Origin: Rhodococcus sp. Leaf247
Lineage (GTDB): Bacteria > Actinomycetota > Actinomycetes > Mycobacteriales > Mycobacteriaceae
Direction of reading: 5' to 3'
Assembly (NCBI RefSeq): GCF_001426185.1
Contig: NZ_LMRP01000002.1
Coordinates: forward strand, 1,008,144-1,072,143
DNA: 64,000 bases
In this document: piece by piece, positions 15,435 to 26,061 of the stretch
Position numbering within the stretch: the stretch's first letter is position 1
How the letters are laid out: every line of letters begins with the position of its first letter
The notes under the pieces: generated by a model
The model's database searches: none
Seen by the model: only the letters and a program-made list of their open reading frames with translations
Told to the model about the DNA's origin: nothing
Made by a program: the position numbers and the translations under genes

Positions 15435-16349
15435 ATGACCGTTACCGACGTACGTTCGACCGTCTCGAACGGCGACGTGGACCTCGCGGTCTACACCTCG
15501 GGCACCGCCGACGGGCCGACGATCGTCCTGGTGCACGGGTGGCCCGACAGCCACACACTCTGGAATCACGTCGCGGCTCTGCTGGCCGATCGCTACCGCG
15601 TCGTCACCTACGACTCGCGCGGTGCAGGTGACTCCACCGTTCCGGCCCGCACTCGGGACTACAGCCTGGCGCACATGGCCTCGGACCTCCGCACAGTCAT
15701 CGATGCGGTGAGTCCCGATGCGCCGGTGCACATCCTGGGTCACGACTGGGGCGCCGTCGAGGCGTGGGAACTGGTCGCCGAAGCCGATGCACCGCTCCGC
15801 ATCGCGTCGTACACGTCGGTGTCCGGCCCCAACCTCGACCATCTCGCGCTCTGGGCCCGATCACGGCTGCGCCGCCCGACCCCCCGCAATCTGGCGCAGG
15901 TGTTCGCGCAGACGCGCGCGTCCTGGTACACCGTCACCTTCCACATCCCGCCGCTCGCTCGCCTGCGGATGTACCGGATGAAGCGCAAGGGGTGGACCCA
16001 GTTCATCGGAGAGTTCTCCGACGTTCCCGCCTCGATGGTCGACGAGTCACCGACACTGCTGGACGACGCCTGGAACGGTCTGCGTATCTACCGGGCGAAC
16101 CTGCTGCCTCGTTTCCGAAAGCCGCGTCGCCGCTACGTCACCCTCCCGGTGCACCTGATCGTGAACACGCGAGACGCTGCCGTGCGCCCGTTCCACTACG
16201 ACGACACCGAGCGGTGGGTCGCAGATCTCTCGCGCACGGATCTGGATGCAGGACACTGGTCTCCGCTGTCGCACCCCTGGGACATCGCTCGGATCACCGC
16301 CGACTTCGTCGACCGCATCGACGCGACGCGTCAGACCGCGTCGACGTAG
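15435..16349 (+). CDS. EphD-like alpha/beta hydrolase (epoxide hydrolase type)
   Basis: A 304-aa alpha/beta hydrolase. The oxyanion motif HGWPDS is at 34-39 and the nucleophile elbow GHDWGA at 102-107 has Asp104 rather than Ser, as in epoxide hydrolases and dehalogenases. His274 in AGHWSPLSHPW is the likely general base. It closely resembles the N-terminal half of mycobacterial EphD, but the C-terminal short-chain dehydrogenase of EphD is absent. It is the last gene of a three-gene operon, 17 bp after the reductase. Its 3' end overlaps the convergent YchJ-like gene by 19 bp. Confidence 0.83.
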   Translation: MTVTDVRSTVSNGDVDLAVYTSGTADGPTIVLVHGWPDSHTLWNHVAALLADRYRVVTYDSRGAGDSTVPARTRDYSLAHMASDLRTVIDAVSPDAPVHILGHDWGAVEAWELVAEADAPLRIASYTSVSGPNLDHLALWARSRLRRPTPRNLAQVFAQTRASWYTVTFHIPPLARLRMYRMKRKGWTQFIGEFSDVPASMVDESPTLLDDAWNGLRIYRANLLPRFRKPRRRYVTLPVHLIVNTRDAAVRPFHYDDTERWVADLSRTDLDAGHWSPLSHPWDIARITADFVDRIDATRQTAST

Positions 16350-16711
16350 ACCCAGGCTCCGTCGACGCGGGAGAACGTGCTGTTCTCCCGCTGCGAACCC
16401 GGCCGGCGCGCACCGGCGTCGCGGAAGTGTGCGACGAAGTCGACGGTGCCGGTGGCGTGAAGCATCCCGCCGCCCGTCGTGCCCAGGATCTCGAGGCCCG
16501 TCCATTCGCGGCGGTCGTCGAGGTCCAAGGACGACGGTCGGGTGTCGGGATGCCATGTGCGCAGGAGGTAGTCGGCGTCGAGCACGGTGAACGCCGTGTA
16601 CCGCGAGCGCATCAGACGCTCGGCTGTCGGCGCACTGATCCGACCGTCGAGCAGCGGTCCGCAGCACTCGGACATCGGTAGCGGAGTGCCGCACGGGCAT
16701 GTGTCGGGCAT
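16331..16711 (-). CDS. YchJ-family (UPF0225) SEC-C protein
   Basis: A 126-aa protein with an N-terminal zinc-type motif CPCG...SECCGP (residues 5-18) and the conserved segment LMRSRYTAFTVLDADYLLRTWHP, both characteristic of the YchJ/UPF0225 family. These are small NTF2-like proteins of unknown function with a metal-binding tail or head. The length is normal for the family. Convergent with the EphD-like gene. Confidence 0.88.
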   Translation of the reverse strand: MPDTCPCGTPLPMSECCGPLLDGRISAPTAERLMRSRYTAFTVLDADYLLRTWHPDTRPSSLDLDDRREWTGLEILGTTGGGMLHATGTVDFVAHFRDAGARRPGSQRENSTFSRVDGAWVYVDAV

Positions 16712-16967
16712 GGATGAAAAGCCTACGGTCCCCGCAGCGGATCGATGCGCCGCCGTGCACGTAGACGCACCCGATCACGCAGATTTCTGCCGGATGGCAG
16801 AACATCCACTCAAAATGTGGCGAAACGTGCGTCGCTCGCCTGCAACGACGATCGAGCGTTCGACATCAGGTTCTGCACTGATCTACCACTATCGCTAGAT
16901 ACTCGAATATCGTCCTGTGCACGCAGTGTTCCGGAATATCGCGCGGTCAGCCCCGTCGAACCCCGCG

Positions 16968-18062
<1,095 letters not shown>

Positions 18063-18144
18063 CTAGCTGGCGAGCAAGAATGGTGAATATCGACCTGCGA
18101 TCGCCCGATTTGCCCAACACCCGATCCTCGTCCACAGTGGCGCC

Positions 18145-18843
18145 ATGACCCTGTCGGACAGTTGGGCCAGCAAACAGGCCACGGTGACGCGTGTGGGGGC
18201 GGCCGAGGCCGTTCTTCGTGAGCTCCGCTCGGCGATCGAGAGCGGCGAGCTCGAGGTCGGCACGCGCCTGCCGTCCGAGGCTGCACTGGCCACACGGTTC
18301 GGTGTCAGCAGGTCCGTCGTCCGGGAGGCACTGCGGTCGACGACCGCTCTCGGTCTGACCGAGACGCACACGGGCAAGGGCACGTTCGTCCTCGCGTCGA
18401 CGGTGGAGACCAACGCCGTCTTCGGCAATCACTCGGTGGCGTCCCTGCGCGAGGCCCGACCCCACATCGAGGTGCCGGCAGCCGCACTGGCGGCAGAGCG
18501 CCGTACTCCGGAACAGATGGCCGCCATGCGCGCGTTGCTGCAGACGATGATCGCGGAGACCGACCCGAAGGAGTGGGTGCGGCTCGACGCCGAGTTCCAC
18601 CTGCTGATCGCCACGGCCAGTGGCAACGACGTGTTCGCCGCCGTCATCGCAGAGATCCGCGAGGCGCTGGCGCAGCAGTCCGAGATGGTCAACCTGCTGC
18701 CGGATCGCCAGCACCGCTCCAATGTCGAGCACGAGAGCATCGTCGACGCCATCGAGTCCGGGTCCGGCGAGGCCGCATCGGACGCGATGGACCGGCATCT
18801 GACCCACGTCCAGGACGCGATCGGGCAGCTCCGAGGGGACTGA
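18145..18843 (+). CDS. GntR-family (FadR subfamily) transcription regulator
   Basis: A 232-aa repressor-type protein. A winged HTH of GntR type covers residues 15-78 (LPSEAALATRFGVSRSVVRE is the core). An all-helical FCD ligand-binding domain follows from about 95 to 225, with the metal-binding pattern DAEFHLLIATASGN and the later EHESIVDAIESG and DRHLTHV histidines. FCD members usually sense organic acids. It is divergent from mdh, so mdh or the gene itself are possible targets. The stealth gene downstream may be read from the same promoter, although a 40-80 bp gap lies between. Confidence 0.85.
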   Translation: MTLSDSWASKQATVTRVGAAEAVLRELRSAIESGELEVGTRLPSEAALATRFGVSRSVVREALRSTTALGLTETHTGKGTFVLASTVETNAVFGNHSVASLREARPHIEVPAAALAAERRTPEQMAAMRALLQTMIAETDPKEWVRLDAEFHLLIATASGNDVFAAVIAEIREALAQQSEMVNLLPDRQHRSNVEHESIVDAIESGSGEAASDAMDRHLTHVQDAIGQLRGD

Positions 18844-18924
18844 GCTCGTGGCCGGGAGCACCGCCGTCTGCCCGTAGAATAACCAGGTCACACGGCCGTC
18901 GCGCCCACACCGGGAAGGTTCACC

Positions 18925-20535
18925 ATCACACAGCCACCAGCTCTCCACAACGTCGAGACACCGGACGTCTACCTCGTCCCGCCGGACAGCGACGAGATCG
19001 AACGCGCACGTGTGGCATCGGCAGCATCCCGGACGCGTCTGACCGAACGCTCGGACATCTCGCTGGTGAAGGACAAGTTCGCGTTGTCCATCACGACGAC
19101 CACTCCGCACGAGGCCATGGTCGAGGACCTGCTCTTCGTGCGCGACGTCCTGGATGCGACCGCTATCGAGTACCTGCTGGTGCGTGGCAACGACGAACGT
19201 CCGGTCATCGCGATCGATCGACACGACCGACCCACGCTTCGCGACGCCTTGGTGGCAGCCTGCGCGAACGAGCCGTTCTACTCCAAGCCGATGGACGTCA
19301 AGGGCGGCACCGCGCTCCTGATCGCCGACGGACTGCTGGCCTCGGCGTCGCAGGCGCGCATCTTCCGGCTGTTCCGTCCACGAGCACATCGCACCAGCGG
19401 ATTGTTCTACGGCTCCGCGAAGGGCATTCAGGTCGAATTGTGGGAGTTCTCCGACGACACCATCGTGCTGCCCGTGGAGAACTCGCTGACACGGCGCACG
19501 ATCCGGGAGGACGAGGCGGTGCGCGGCACCGTCGAACGTTTCGGTCGGCACTGGCCCACCATCGAGAACATGTTCGCCGATCACGCGTCGGACATCGACT
19601 TCGATATCGACCTGGTCTTCTCGTGGGTCGACGGCTCGGACGCCGAGTGGCAGGCAGAACGCGCCGCGCACCTGCGCGAGTTCGTCGTCGGCGAGGGTGA
19701 CGACCACGAGGCGCGGTTCCGTCAGATCGACGAATTGAAGTACGCGCTGCGCTCGGTGCATCTGTACGCGCCGTGGATCCGGCGGATCTTCGTCGTCACC
19801 GACTCACCGAAACCGGCATGGTTGGCCGAGCACGCCGACGTCACGTTCGTGCGCAGCGAGGAGTTCTTCACCGACACCTCGGTGCTCCCGACGTACAACT
19901 CTCAGGCAGTCGAGTGCCAGCTGCACCACATCAACGGTCTCGCCGAGCATTTCCTGTATTCGAACGACGACATGTTCTTCGGACGCCCGGTGGGCCCGCA
20001 GATGTTCTTCTCGCCCGGCGGGATCAGCATGTTCGTCGAAGCGGGAACTCGAATCGGGTTGGGCAGCAACGACGAACAGCGCAGCGGCTTCGAGAATGCT
20101 GCCCGCGTGAATCGGCGGCTGCTGCACGAGCGGTTCGGCCGCATCACCACCCGGCACCTCGAACACGCGCCGGTTCCGTTGCGGCGCAGTGTGATGTTCG
20201 AGCTCGAGAAAGAATTCCCGGACGAGTTCACCGCCACTGCGGGCAGCAGATTCCGTGCGAGCTCCAACATCTCGGTGACCAATTCGCTCTATCACTACTA
20301 CGCGCTGCTTACCGGCCGTGCCGTGGTGCAGACCCGCGCTGCCGTGAAGTACGTCGACACCACGATGCGCAGTGGACTCCGCGACATGGACCGCCTGCTG
20401 GCGAAACGCTCGATGGACTTCTTCTGCTTGAACGACGGCAGTTTCCCCGAGATCGGCGCCGACGAGCGCGCCACGAAGGTCACGGCGTTCCTCGAGACGT
20501 ACTTCCCCGTTCCGGCGCCGTGGGAGCAGAACTAG
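18925..20535 (+). CDS. Stealth-family exopolysaccharide phosphotransferase
   Basis: About 536 aa, with all the hallmarks of stealth proteins: CR1 [18 protein letters not shown]2 around [20 protein letters not shown], the DDMFFGRP segment and the CR3/CR4 region near the end. These enzymes transfer sugar phosphates, for example in capsule or cell-surface polymers. The in-frame text upstream of the first standard start (GTG 19012) is well conserved-looking ([17 protein letters not shown]), but no ATG/GTG/TTG exists between it and the stop at 18880. GGAAGG stands 7 bases before an ATC at 18925, which may be a non-standard start. If not, the protein starts at 19012 with 507 aa. Confidence 0.85.
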   Translation: MTQPPALHNVETPDVYLVPPDSDEIERARVASAASRTRLTERSDISLVKDKFALSITTTTPHEAMVEDLLFVRDVLDATAIEYLLVRGNDERPVIAIDRHDRPTLRDALVAACANEPFYSKPMDVKGGTALLIADGLLASASQARIFRLFRPRAHRTSGLFYGSAKGIQVELWEFSDDTIVLPVENSLTRRTIREDEAVRGTVERFGRHWPTIENMFADHASDIDFDIDLVFSWVDGSDAEWQAERAAHLREFVVGEGDDHEARFRQIDELKYALRSVHLYAPWIRRIFVVTDSPKPAWLAEHADVTFVRSEEFFTDTSVLPTYNSQAVECQLHHINGLAEHFLYSNDDMFFGRPVGPQMFFSPGGISMFVEAGTRIGLGSNDEQRSGFENAARVNRRLLHERFGRITTRHLEHAPVPLRRSVMFELEKEFPDEFTATAGSRFRASSNISVTNSLYHYYALLTGRAVVQTRAAVKYVDTTMRSGLRDMDRLLAKRSMDFFCLNDGSFPEIGADERATKVTAFLETYFPVPAPWEQN

Positions 20536-21452
20536 CGCTGAGTGGCCAGCTTTCCCGGAGCATCGGCGATGACGATCCCGGCGTCGTGCAGACGTCGGGC
20601 GGTCTCGTCGGCCGAGACGTAGGTGCCGACCGTCGTTCCCGTCCCGATGGGGACGACCGAGTGCACGACGGTGTCCTCGTACAGGTGCACGAGGTTGTAT
20701 GCCTGGGCTCCGTCCCGTCCGCGCTGCGCACCGACGGGCACGTTCAGGTCCTGGGTGTAGCAGGTGGCAGAGGCGACGGACACCGGGATGCCGGCGAACG
20801 TCGCACTGGTGGAGTAGTGCAGGTGGCCCGCGAGAATCGCACGCACGTCGGTGCCCGCGAGAACGTCGGCGAGGGATTTCTGCTGCCGGAGTTCGACCAG
20901 CACCGCCAGATCCTGGACGCAGGGAACCGGCGGATGGTGCATGGCCAGGACAGTGCCGAAGGGAGCCGGTGACGCGAGGACGTCCGCGAGCCAGCGCAGC
21001 TGGTCCTCGGACACGGCTCCGTAGTGGTGCCCCGGCACTGTCGAGTCGAGCGTGATCACGCGGAGGCCGCCCACGTCGTAGACGATGTCGACCGGATCGG
21101 CGGAGCCCTGTTCGTCCAGCAGCGCCCGTCGGAACGTCGTCCGATCGTCGTGGTTGCCCATCGCCCAGACCACTTGCGCGCCGAGCGCATCCGCCACCGG
21201 CTCGACCATCGCGCGGAGCGACCGGTAGGCGTCGGACTCACCCTTGTCGGCCAGGTCGCCGGTGAAGACCAGCGCATCGGGACGGGCGCCGCTCGCCTCG
21301 AGCTCGTCGAAGATCTGACGCAGCCGCGCCTCGCTGTCCACGGCGCCGTACAGCTCACCGTCGACGACGAGGTGCGTGTCGCTGATGTGCAGGAGGAAGT
21401 GCTCGGGCCTGGGGTGCTCGGAGGTACGCCAGGTGTGCTCGGCCGACTCCAT
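20532..21452 (-). CDS. Rv0805-like cyclic nucleotide phosphodiesterase
   Basis: A 306-aa metallophosphoesterase. The five metal-binding blocks are all visible: ISDTHL (24-28), [25 protein letters not shown] and GHLHYS. Its length and the ISDTHLV...LYG opening resemble mycobacterial Rv0805, a 3',5'-cAMP/cNMP phosphodiesterase with two metal ions. The ATG at 21452 is used; longer frames upstream lack family resemblance. The 3' end overlaps the stealth stop by 4 bp. Confidence 0.85.
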   Translation of the reverse strand: MESAEHTWRTSEHPRPEHFLLHISDTHLVVDGELYGAVDSEARLRQIFDELEASGARPDALVFTGDLADKGESDAYRSLRAMVEPVADALGAQVVWAMGNHDDRTTFRRALLDEQGSADPVDIVYDVGGLRVITLDSTVPGHHYGAVSEDQLRWLADVLASPAPFGTVLAMHHPPVPCVQDLAVLVELRQQKSLADVLAGTDVRAILAGHLHYSTSATFAGIPVSVASATCYTQDLNVPVGAQRGRDGAQAYNLVHLYEDTVVHSVVPIGTGTTVGTYVSADETARRLHDAGIVIADAPGKLATQR

Positions 21453-21587
21453 GAGTTCTCGCTTCCCGGTGCTGCCGCATCGCCGTTCGGCGCGTGGCAT
21501 GAAGCTGTCCGGCTCCGCGGGAGAGCCGGGCACCGTCCACCCTAACCACACCGGGTGTCGGGCTGCCGAACGGAAGGCGACACGGGG

Positions 21588-21615
21588 TTGACGGCATACC
21601 GTAGGGGGGTATGGT
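21588..21615 (+). promoter_or_regulatory. Copper-operon promoter with inverted-repeat operator
   Basis: A -35 box ttgacg (21588-21593) and a -10 box tatggt (21610-21615) are 16 bp apart. The inverted repeat catacc-N7-ggtatg (21595-21613) fills the spacer and overlaps the -10. GC-rich sites with ATACC/GGTAT arms are typical of CsoR-type copper repressors. The predicted transcript start falls at or one base before the ATG at 21623, so the mRNA would be leaderless. The operator assignment is inference. Confidence 0.55.
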
Positions 21616-21622
21616 AGGTCTC

Positions 21623-21832
21623 ATGAACACGAAGACAGTCACCGTCGTCGGAATGACCTGCCAGCACTGCGTCTCGGCCGTGACGGAGGAGGTCGGCGCC
21701 CTGGACGGAGTCACCGGAGTGACGGTCGACCTCGCCTCCGGACGTGTCGATGTCGCGTCGGACACACCCATCGACGACGCTGCCATCGCCGCCGCAGTGG
21801 ACGAGGCCGGGTACGAAGTAGCGCAGCCGTGA
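21623..21832 (+). CDS. copZ: Copper chaperone (heavy-metal-associated domain)
   Basis: A 69-aa single HMA domain with the metal-binding motif GMTCQHC at residues 10-16 and the closing AGYEV typical of CopZ proteins. It ferries Cu(I) in the cytosol to the CopA ATPase. Its TGA overlaps the GTG start of copA (GTGA), so the pair is co-translated. The ATG lies directly downstream of a promoter whose predicted start point gives almost no 5' untranslated region. Confidence 0.92.
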   Translation: MNTKTVTVVGMTCQHCVSAVTEEVGALDGVTGVTVDLASGRVDVASDTPIDDAAIAAAVDEAGYEVAQP

Positions 21833-24051
21833 CCACCGGGGAGAAGGCTGCGAACATCCAGCTCGACATCGGCGGCATGACCTGCGCGTCGTGCGCCAAC
21901 CGCATCGAGAAGAAGCTCAACCGCCTCGACGGGGTGACGGCCACGGTCAACTACGCCACCGAGAAGGCGAGCATCGTCAGCGACGGGGCGGTCGGCCCCG
22001 AGGACATGGTGGCCGCGGTCGAGAAGGCCGGATACACCGCGACCGTCCCGCGCAAGGACGACCCGGCGGACACCGCCGCGCCGAGCGATCCGCTCCGCAC
22101 ACGGCTGATCGTGTCCGCGGTGCTGTCGATCCCGGTCATCGCGATGGCCATGATTCCCGTCCTCCAGTTCGACAACTGGCAGTGGCTCTCGCTCACCCTC
22201 GCCGCACCCGTCGTCGTGTGGGGCGGACTGCCCTTCCACCGCGCTGCCTGGACCAACCTGCGTCATGGCGCCGCGACCATGGACACGCTCGTGTCCGTCG
22301 GCACGCTGGCCGCCTTCGCGTGGTCCCTGTACGCCCTGTTCCTCGGTCACGCCGGCATGCCGGGCATGCGGCACGCCTTCGAGTTGACCGTCGCACGCAC
22401 CGACGGCAGTTCGAACATCTACCTCGAAGCCGCCGCGGGAGTCACCACCTTCCTGCTCGCCGGCCGCTACCTCGAGGCACGGTCCAAGCGCAGCGCCGGC
22501 GCTGCCCTGCGCGCGCTGCTCGATGTCGGCACCAAGAACGTGACCGTCCTGCGCGACGGCCGTGAGTCGAGCGTCCCCGCCAAGTCGGTGGTGGTCGGCG
22601 ACCGCCTGCTGGTCAGGCCCGGCGAGACCATCGCCGTGGACGGCACGGTCGAGAGCGGGACATCCGCAGTGGACACCTCGACGATGACGGGTGAGTCCGT
22701 CCCCGTCGAGGTCGGTCCCGGCGACACCGTGATCGGCGGAACCGTCAACGTAGGCGGCGCACTCACCCTGCTCGCCGAGCGCGTGGGGTCCGACACCAAC
22801 CTGGCGCGGATGGCCCGCATCGTCGAGGACGCTCAGAACGGCAAGGCCGAGGCGCAGCGCCTGGCCGACCGTGTCTCCGGCGTCTTCGTCCCGGTGGTGA
22901 TCGGGCTGGCACTCGCCACCCTGGTCGCCTGGGTGCTGCTCACGGGCAGCTGGTCCGCCGCCTTCACTGCGGCGGTGGCCGTCCTGATCATCGCGTGCCC
23001 CTGCGCCCTGGGTCTGGCGACACCCACCGCTCTGATGGTCGGCACGGGTCGCGGCGCCCAACTCGGCGTCCTGATCAAAGGCCCGGAGGTGCTCGAGCGC
23101 ACCCGCGTGGTCGACACGATCGTGCTCGACAAGACCGGCACGGTGACCACCGGGATCATGAGCGTGCGCTCGGTGGTCGGCGACGATGTCGACACCGCAC
23201 TGCGTCTCGCGGCGGCGGCGGAGTCGGGTTCCGAGCATCCGGTCGCGCGGGCCATCGTCGACAAGTACCGGGCGTCGTTCGGCGAGCCGGTGGAGGCGAC
23301 CGAGTTCACGACGACGGCCGGTCGCGGAATCTCCGCACTGGTCGAGGGACACCGCGTCGTGGTCGGACGTCCCGGCCTCGCATCGTCGGGATCGTCGACC
23401 ACGGACCTCCCCGACGACCTCCGACGCGCGTTCACCGACGCCGAGGCCGGGGGCGCGACCGCCGTGGTCGTCGCATGGGACGGTCGAGACCGAGCCGTCG
23501 TCGCCGTCGCCGACTCGGTCAAGGAGACCTCGGCATCCGCTGTCGCGGGACTCCGCAGACTGGGCCTGGAGCCCATCATGCTCACCGGGGACAACGAGTT
23601 CGCGGCTCGCGCAGCGGCCGACGCCGTCGGTATCGACACCGTGATCGCAGGAGTCCTCCCCGAGCAGAAGGCGGACGCGATCCGCGAGCTGCAGGCGTCG
23701 GGCAAGACCGTGGCGATGGTCGGGGACGGCGTCAACGACGCTGCTGCGCTGGCGACATCGGATCTCGGACTGTCCATGGGCACGGGGACGGACGTCGCCA
23801 TCGAAGCCGGTGACCTCACTCTGGTCCGAGGCGATCTGCGCGTCGCCGTCGACGCCGTACGCCTGGCGCGGGCCACGCTGCGGACCATCAAGGTCAACCT
23901 CTTCTGGGCGTTCGCCTACAACGTGGCGGCCATCCCGCTCGCAGCAGCCGGTCTGCTGACCCCGATGTTCGCCGGTGCAGCGATGGCGCTGTCGTCGCTG
24001 TTCGTGGTGACCAACAGCCTGCGCCTACGGTCGTTCCGCTCCACCATCTGA
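21829..24051 (+). CDS. copA: Copper-exporting P-type ATPase
   Basis: A 740-aa P1B-type ATPase that pumps Cu(I) out of the cell. It has an N-terminal HMA domain with MTCASC at 17-22, six to eight membrane helices, the ion-path motif CPC in [12 protein letters not shown] (about 389-391), the phosphorylation site DKTGT (about 432) and the hinge GDGVNDAA (about 632). Starts at GTG overlapping the copZ stop. No copper repressor gene of the CsoR family is visible nearby. Confidence 0.95.
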   Translation: MTTGEKAANIQLDIGGMTCASCANRIEKKLNRLDGVTATVNYATEKASIVSDGAVGPEDMVAAVEKAGYTATVPRKDDPADTAAPSDPLRTRLIVSAVLSIPVIAMAMIPVLQFDNWQWLSLTLAAPVVVWGGLPFHRAAWTNLRHGAATMDTLVSVGTLAAFAWSLYALFLGHAGMPGMRHAFELTVARTDGSSNIYLEAAAGVTTFLLAGRYLEARSKRSAGAALRALLDVGTKNVTVLRDGRESSVPAKSVVVGDRLLVRPGETIAVDGTVESGTSAVDTSTMTGESVPVEVGPGDTVIGGTVNVGGALTLLAERVGSDTNLARMARIVEDAQNGKAEAQRLADRVSGVFVPVVIGLALATLVAWVLLTGSWSAAFTAAVAVLIIACPCALGLATPTALMVGTGRGAQLGVLIKGPEVLERTRVVDTIVLDKTGTVTTGIMSVRSVVGDDVDTALRLAAAAESGSEHPVARAIVDKYRASFGEPVEATEFTTTAGRGISALVEGHRVVVGRPGLASSGSSTTDLPDDLRRAFTDAEAGGATAVVVAWDGRDRAVVAVADSVKETSASAVAGLRRLGLEPIMLTGDNEFAARAAADAVGIDTVIAGVLPEQKADAIRELQASGKTVAMVGDGVNDAAALATSDLGLSMGTGTDVAIEAGDLTLVRGDLRVAVDAVRLARATLRTIKVNLFWAFAYNVAAIPLAAAGLLTPMFAGAAMALSSLFVVTNSLRLRSFRSTI

Positions 24052-24052
24052 C

Positions 24053-24463
24053 TCAGGGCAGGAGCAGGGCGCGAACTCTGCTGTCGCGCAACCACACCCC
24101 GAGCCACGCGAAGATCCCGACGTAGACCGCGAACAGGACGGTCGAGACCAGCGGTTGGTCGGTGCGCCAGTTCGTGATCACCGCTCCGCCGAGGTAGCCG
24201 GTCAGCAGGACGGCGCCCAGCGGAGCCGTGCGGGGAATCGCGTACAGCACGATGATGATCAGCGCGATGATCCCGATCTTCGGCGCCATGTCCACGGGCA
24301 GACCCAGGTCGGCGGACGAGGTCTTCACCACGTCCAGGTTCAGCAGGTGGATGATCGAGTCGAACAGCATGAAGGCGATAACGAGGAGGCTGATGATCCA
24401 GCCCGCTCGGACGGCTCCGCGGGACGGTGCGGTGGTCGTGGCACGGGTGGGGTGAGTGGTCAT
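24053..24463 (-). CDS. DoxX-family membrane protein
   Basis: A 136-aa protein with four hydrophobic segments (starting AGWIISLLVIAFMLFDSI, then IGIIALIIIVLYA, LGAVLLTGYLGGAV and LFAVYVGIFAWLGVWL), the arrangement of small DoxX/DoxD-like membrane proteins. The acidic-aromatic FDSIIHLLNL in helix one is typical. The start at 24463 is chosen because it removes an unlikely hydrophilic extension. Function in this family is poorly defined, with links to redox stress. Convergent with copA, 1 bp apart. Confidence 0.75.
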   Translation of the reverse strand: MTTHPTRATTTAPSRGAVRAGWIISLLVIAFMLFDSIIHLLNLDVVKTSSADLGLPVDMAPKIGIIALIIIVLYAIPRTAPLGAVLLTGYLGGAVITNWRTDQPLVSTVLFAVYVGIFAWLGVWLRDSRVRALLLP

Positions 24464-24555
24464 GTGACTGTCGACCGCGTGCGCCACGGAAACTCATCAC
24501 GGAGCCCCGGAAATTTTCCTCGGCGAGTCGTCCCTGCGAGGACTATCCTCCTCGC

Positions 24556-25542
24556 ATGACTGCGACGCAGGAGCTCGGCAGCGACTTCATGACCCTCGCG
24601 GAACCGTATCGACGCGAGCTCCTGGCGCACTGCTACCGCATGACCGGATCGATCCACGATGCCGAGGATCTGGTTCAGGACACCCTGGTCAGAGGGTGGA
24701 AGGGATACGCGAACTTCAAGGGCGACTCGTCCCTGCGCACATGGCTGTACCGCATCGCCACGAATACGTGCCTCACCTCGCTCGAAGGTCGCAAGCGCCG
24801 GCCGCTCCCGTCGGGGCTGGGCACGCCGTCGTCGGATCCGTCGGACGAGCTGGTCGAGCGCCACGAGATCGCGTGGCTCGAGCCGGCGCCGCCGTTCGGC
24901 GATCCTGTCGACGACGACCCGGCGTCGATGGTGGGCTCGCGAGAATCGGTGCGCCTGGCGTTCATCGCCGCGCTCCAGCACCTGTCCGCTCGGCAGCGCG
25001 CCGTGCTGGTGCTGCGAGAAGTACTGCAGTGGAAAGCATCCGAGGTGGCGGAGCTACTCGGTACGACTCCGGCGGCAGTCAACAGTCTGCTCCAGCGTGC
25101 ACGAGGGCAGATCGACGCGATCATGCCCGACGAGAACTCCGTGGTGGAACCCGAGTCGGCGGAGACACGTGAACTACTGAAGCGGTACGTCGACGGATTC
25201 GAGAACTACGACATCGACGGCATCGTCAAGCTCTTTGCCGCAGAGGCGATCTGGGAAATGCCCCCGTTCGTCGGGTGGTACCGCGGCCCGGCCGACATCG
25301 GCGCCCTCATTTCGACCAAGTGCCCCGCGACCGGCCCCGAGTCGATGAGGATGATGGCGACCACCGCCAACGGGCAGCCGGCCTTCGGCCTCTACATGCT
25401 CGGAGAGGACGGAGTGCATCATCCGTTCCAGCTTCACGTCCTCGAAGTCGTCGACAATCGAGTCGCCCACGTCGCGTGCTTCTTCGACACGACTCTCTTC
25501 GAGCGGTTCGGCCTGCCCGCGGCGTACACCGCGGGCGGCTGA
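24556..25542 (+). CDS. sigG: ECF-type RNA polymerase sigma factor SigG with SnoaL-like tail
   Basis: A 328-aa sigma factor closely resembling mycobacterial SigG. Region 2 is EPYRRELLAHCYRMTGS with DAEDLVQDTLVRGW (residues 15-50). Region 4 carries LQHLSARQRAVLVLREVLQW and the HTH EVAELLGTTPAAVNSLLQRA (about 140-182). A C-terminal SnoaL-like domain (about 200-320; FAAEAIWEMPPFVGWYRG) is present, as in SigG and ECF41-like groups, where it modulates activity. No anti-sigma factor gene is adjacent. A VOC-family gene faces it from the other strand. Confidence 0.9.
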   Translation: MTATQELGSDFMTLAEPYRRELLAHCYRMTGSIHDAEDLVQDTLVRGWKGYANFKGDSSLRTWLYRIATNTCLTSLEGRKRRPLPSGLGTPSSDPSDELVERHEIAWLEPAPPFGDPVDDDPASMVGSRESVRLAFIAALQHLSARQRAVLVLREVLQWKASEVAELLGTTPAAVNSLLQRARGQIDAIMPDENSVVEPESAETRELLKRYVDGFENYDIDGIVKLFAAEAIWEMPPFVGWYRGPADIGALISTKCPATGPESMRMMATTANGQPAFGLYMLGEDGVHHPFQLHVLEVVDNRVAHVACFFDTTLFERFGLPAAYTAGG

Positions 25543-25546
25543 GCGC

Positions 25547-25972
25547 TCACATGTCGGGGGGAGACGCTTCACCCGAGGCGACGGCCGGGTCCATCCAGGT
25601 CACTTCCCACACGTGACCGTCGAGGTCGCGGAACGACCGCCCGTACATGAACCCGTGGTCCTGGGGATCCATCCAGTCACTGCCGCCCGCGGCGAGCGCC
25701 GCGTCGGCCATGGCGTCGACGGCCTCCTTGCTGTCGGCCGACACGGCCAGCAGCATCTCGCGCGACGTGGAGAGGTCCGCGACGTCGTCGCGGATGAAGT
25801 CCTTGAAGCGCGGGACGTTCAGCAGCATCACGACGGCCTGCTCGTTGATGATCAGGCACGCGGTGTTCTCGTCGCTGAAGGTGTCGTTGAAAGAGAATCC
25901 CAGCGACGTGAAGAACGCGCGGCTCGCGGCGACGTCCTGGACGAAGGTGTTGACGAAGATCATGCCGGACAT
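25547..25972 (-). CDS. VOC-family (glyoxalase-like) protein
   Basis: A 141-aa protein with one VOC module. MIFVNTFVQDVAASRAFF opens the first beta-alpha unit and the C-terminal half ends in FRDLDGHVWEVTWMD, both typical of glyoxalase/bleomycin-resistance relatives. AGGAGA lies 5 bases before the ATG. Substrate unknown. Convergent with sigG; VOC genes are often found next to ECF sigma factors with SnoaL tails, so it may belong to the regulon. That last point is inference. Confidence 0.82.
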   Translation of the reverse strand: MSGMIFVNTFVQDVAASRAFFTSLGFSFNDTFSDENTACLIINEQAVVMLLNVPRFKDFIRDDVADLSTSREMLLAVSADSKEAVDAMADAALAAGGSDWMDPQDHGFMYGRSFRDLDGHVWEVTWMDPAVASGEASPPDM

Positions 25973-26061
25973 GGTGTCTCCTGGTGTGGTGTCGTCGGCC
26001 CCGTCATCAGGGCCACTCACCACTACCGACACCGCTGACCCGCGAAATTCATCGCGGCCGG

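Noticed and set aside
21355..23352. 665-codon frame antisense to copA
   Set aside because: Its composition (Asp, Gly, His, Arg) is the usual shadow of a high-GC gene, while copA on the other strand has every functional motif.
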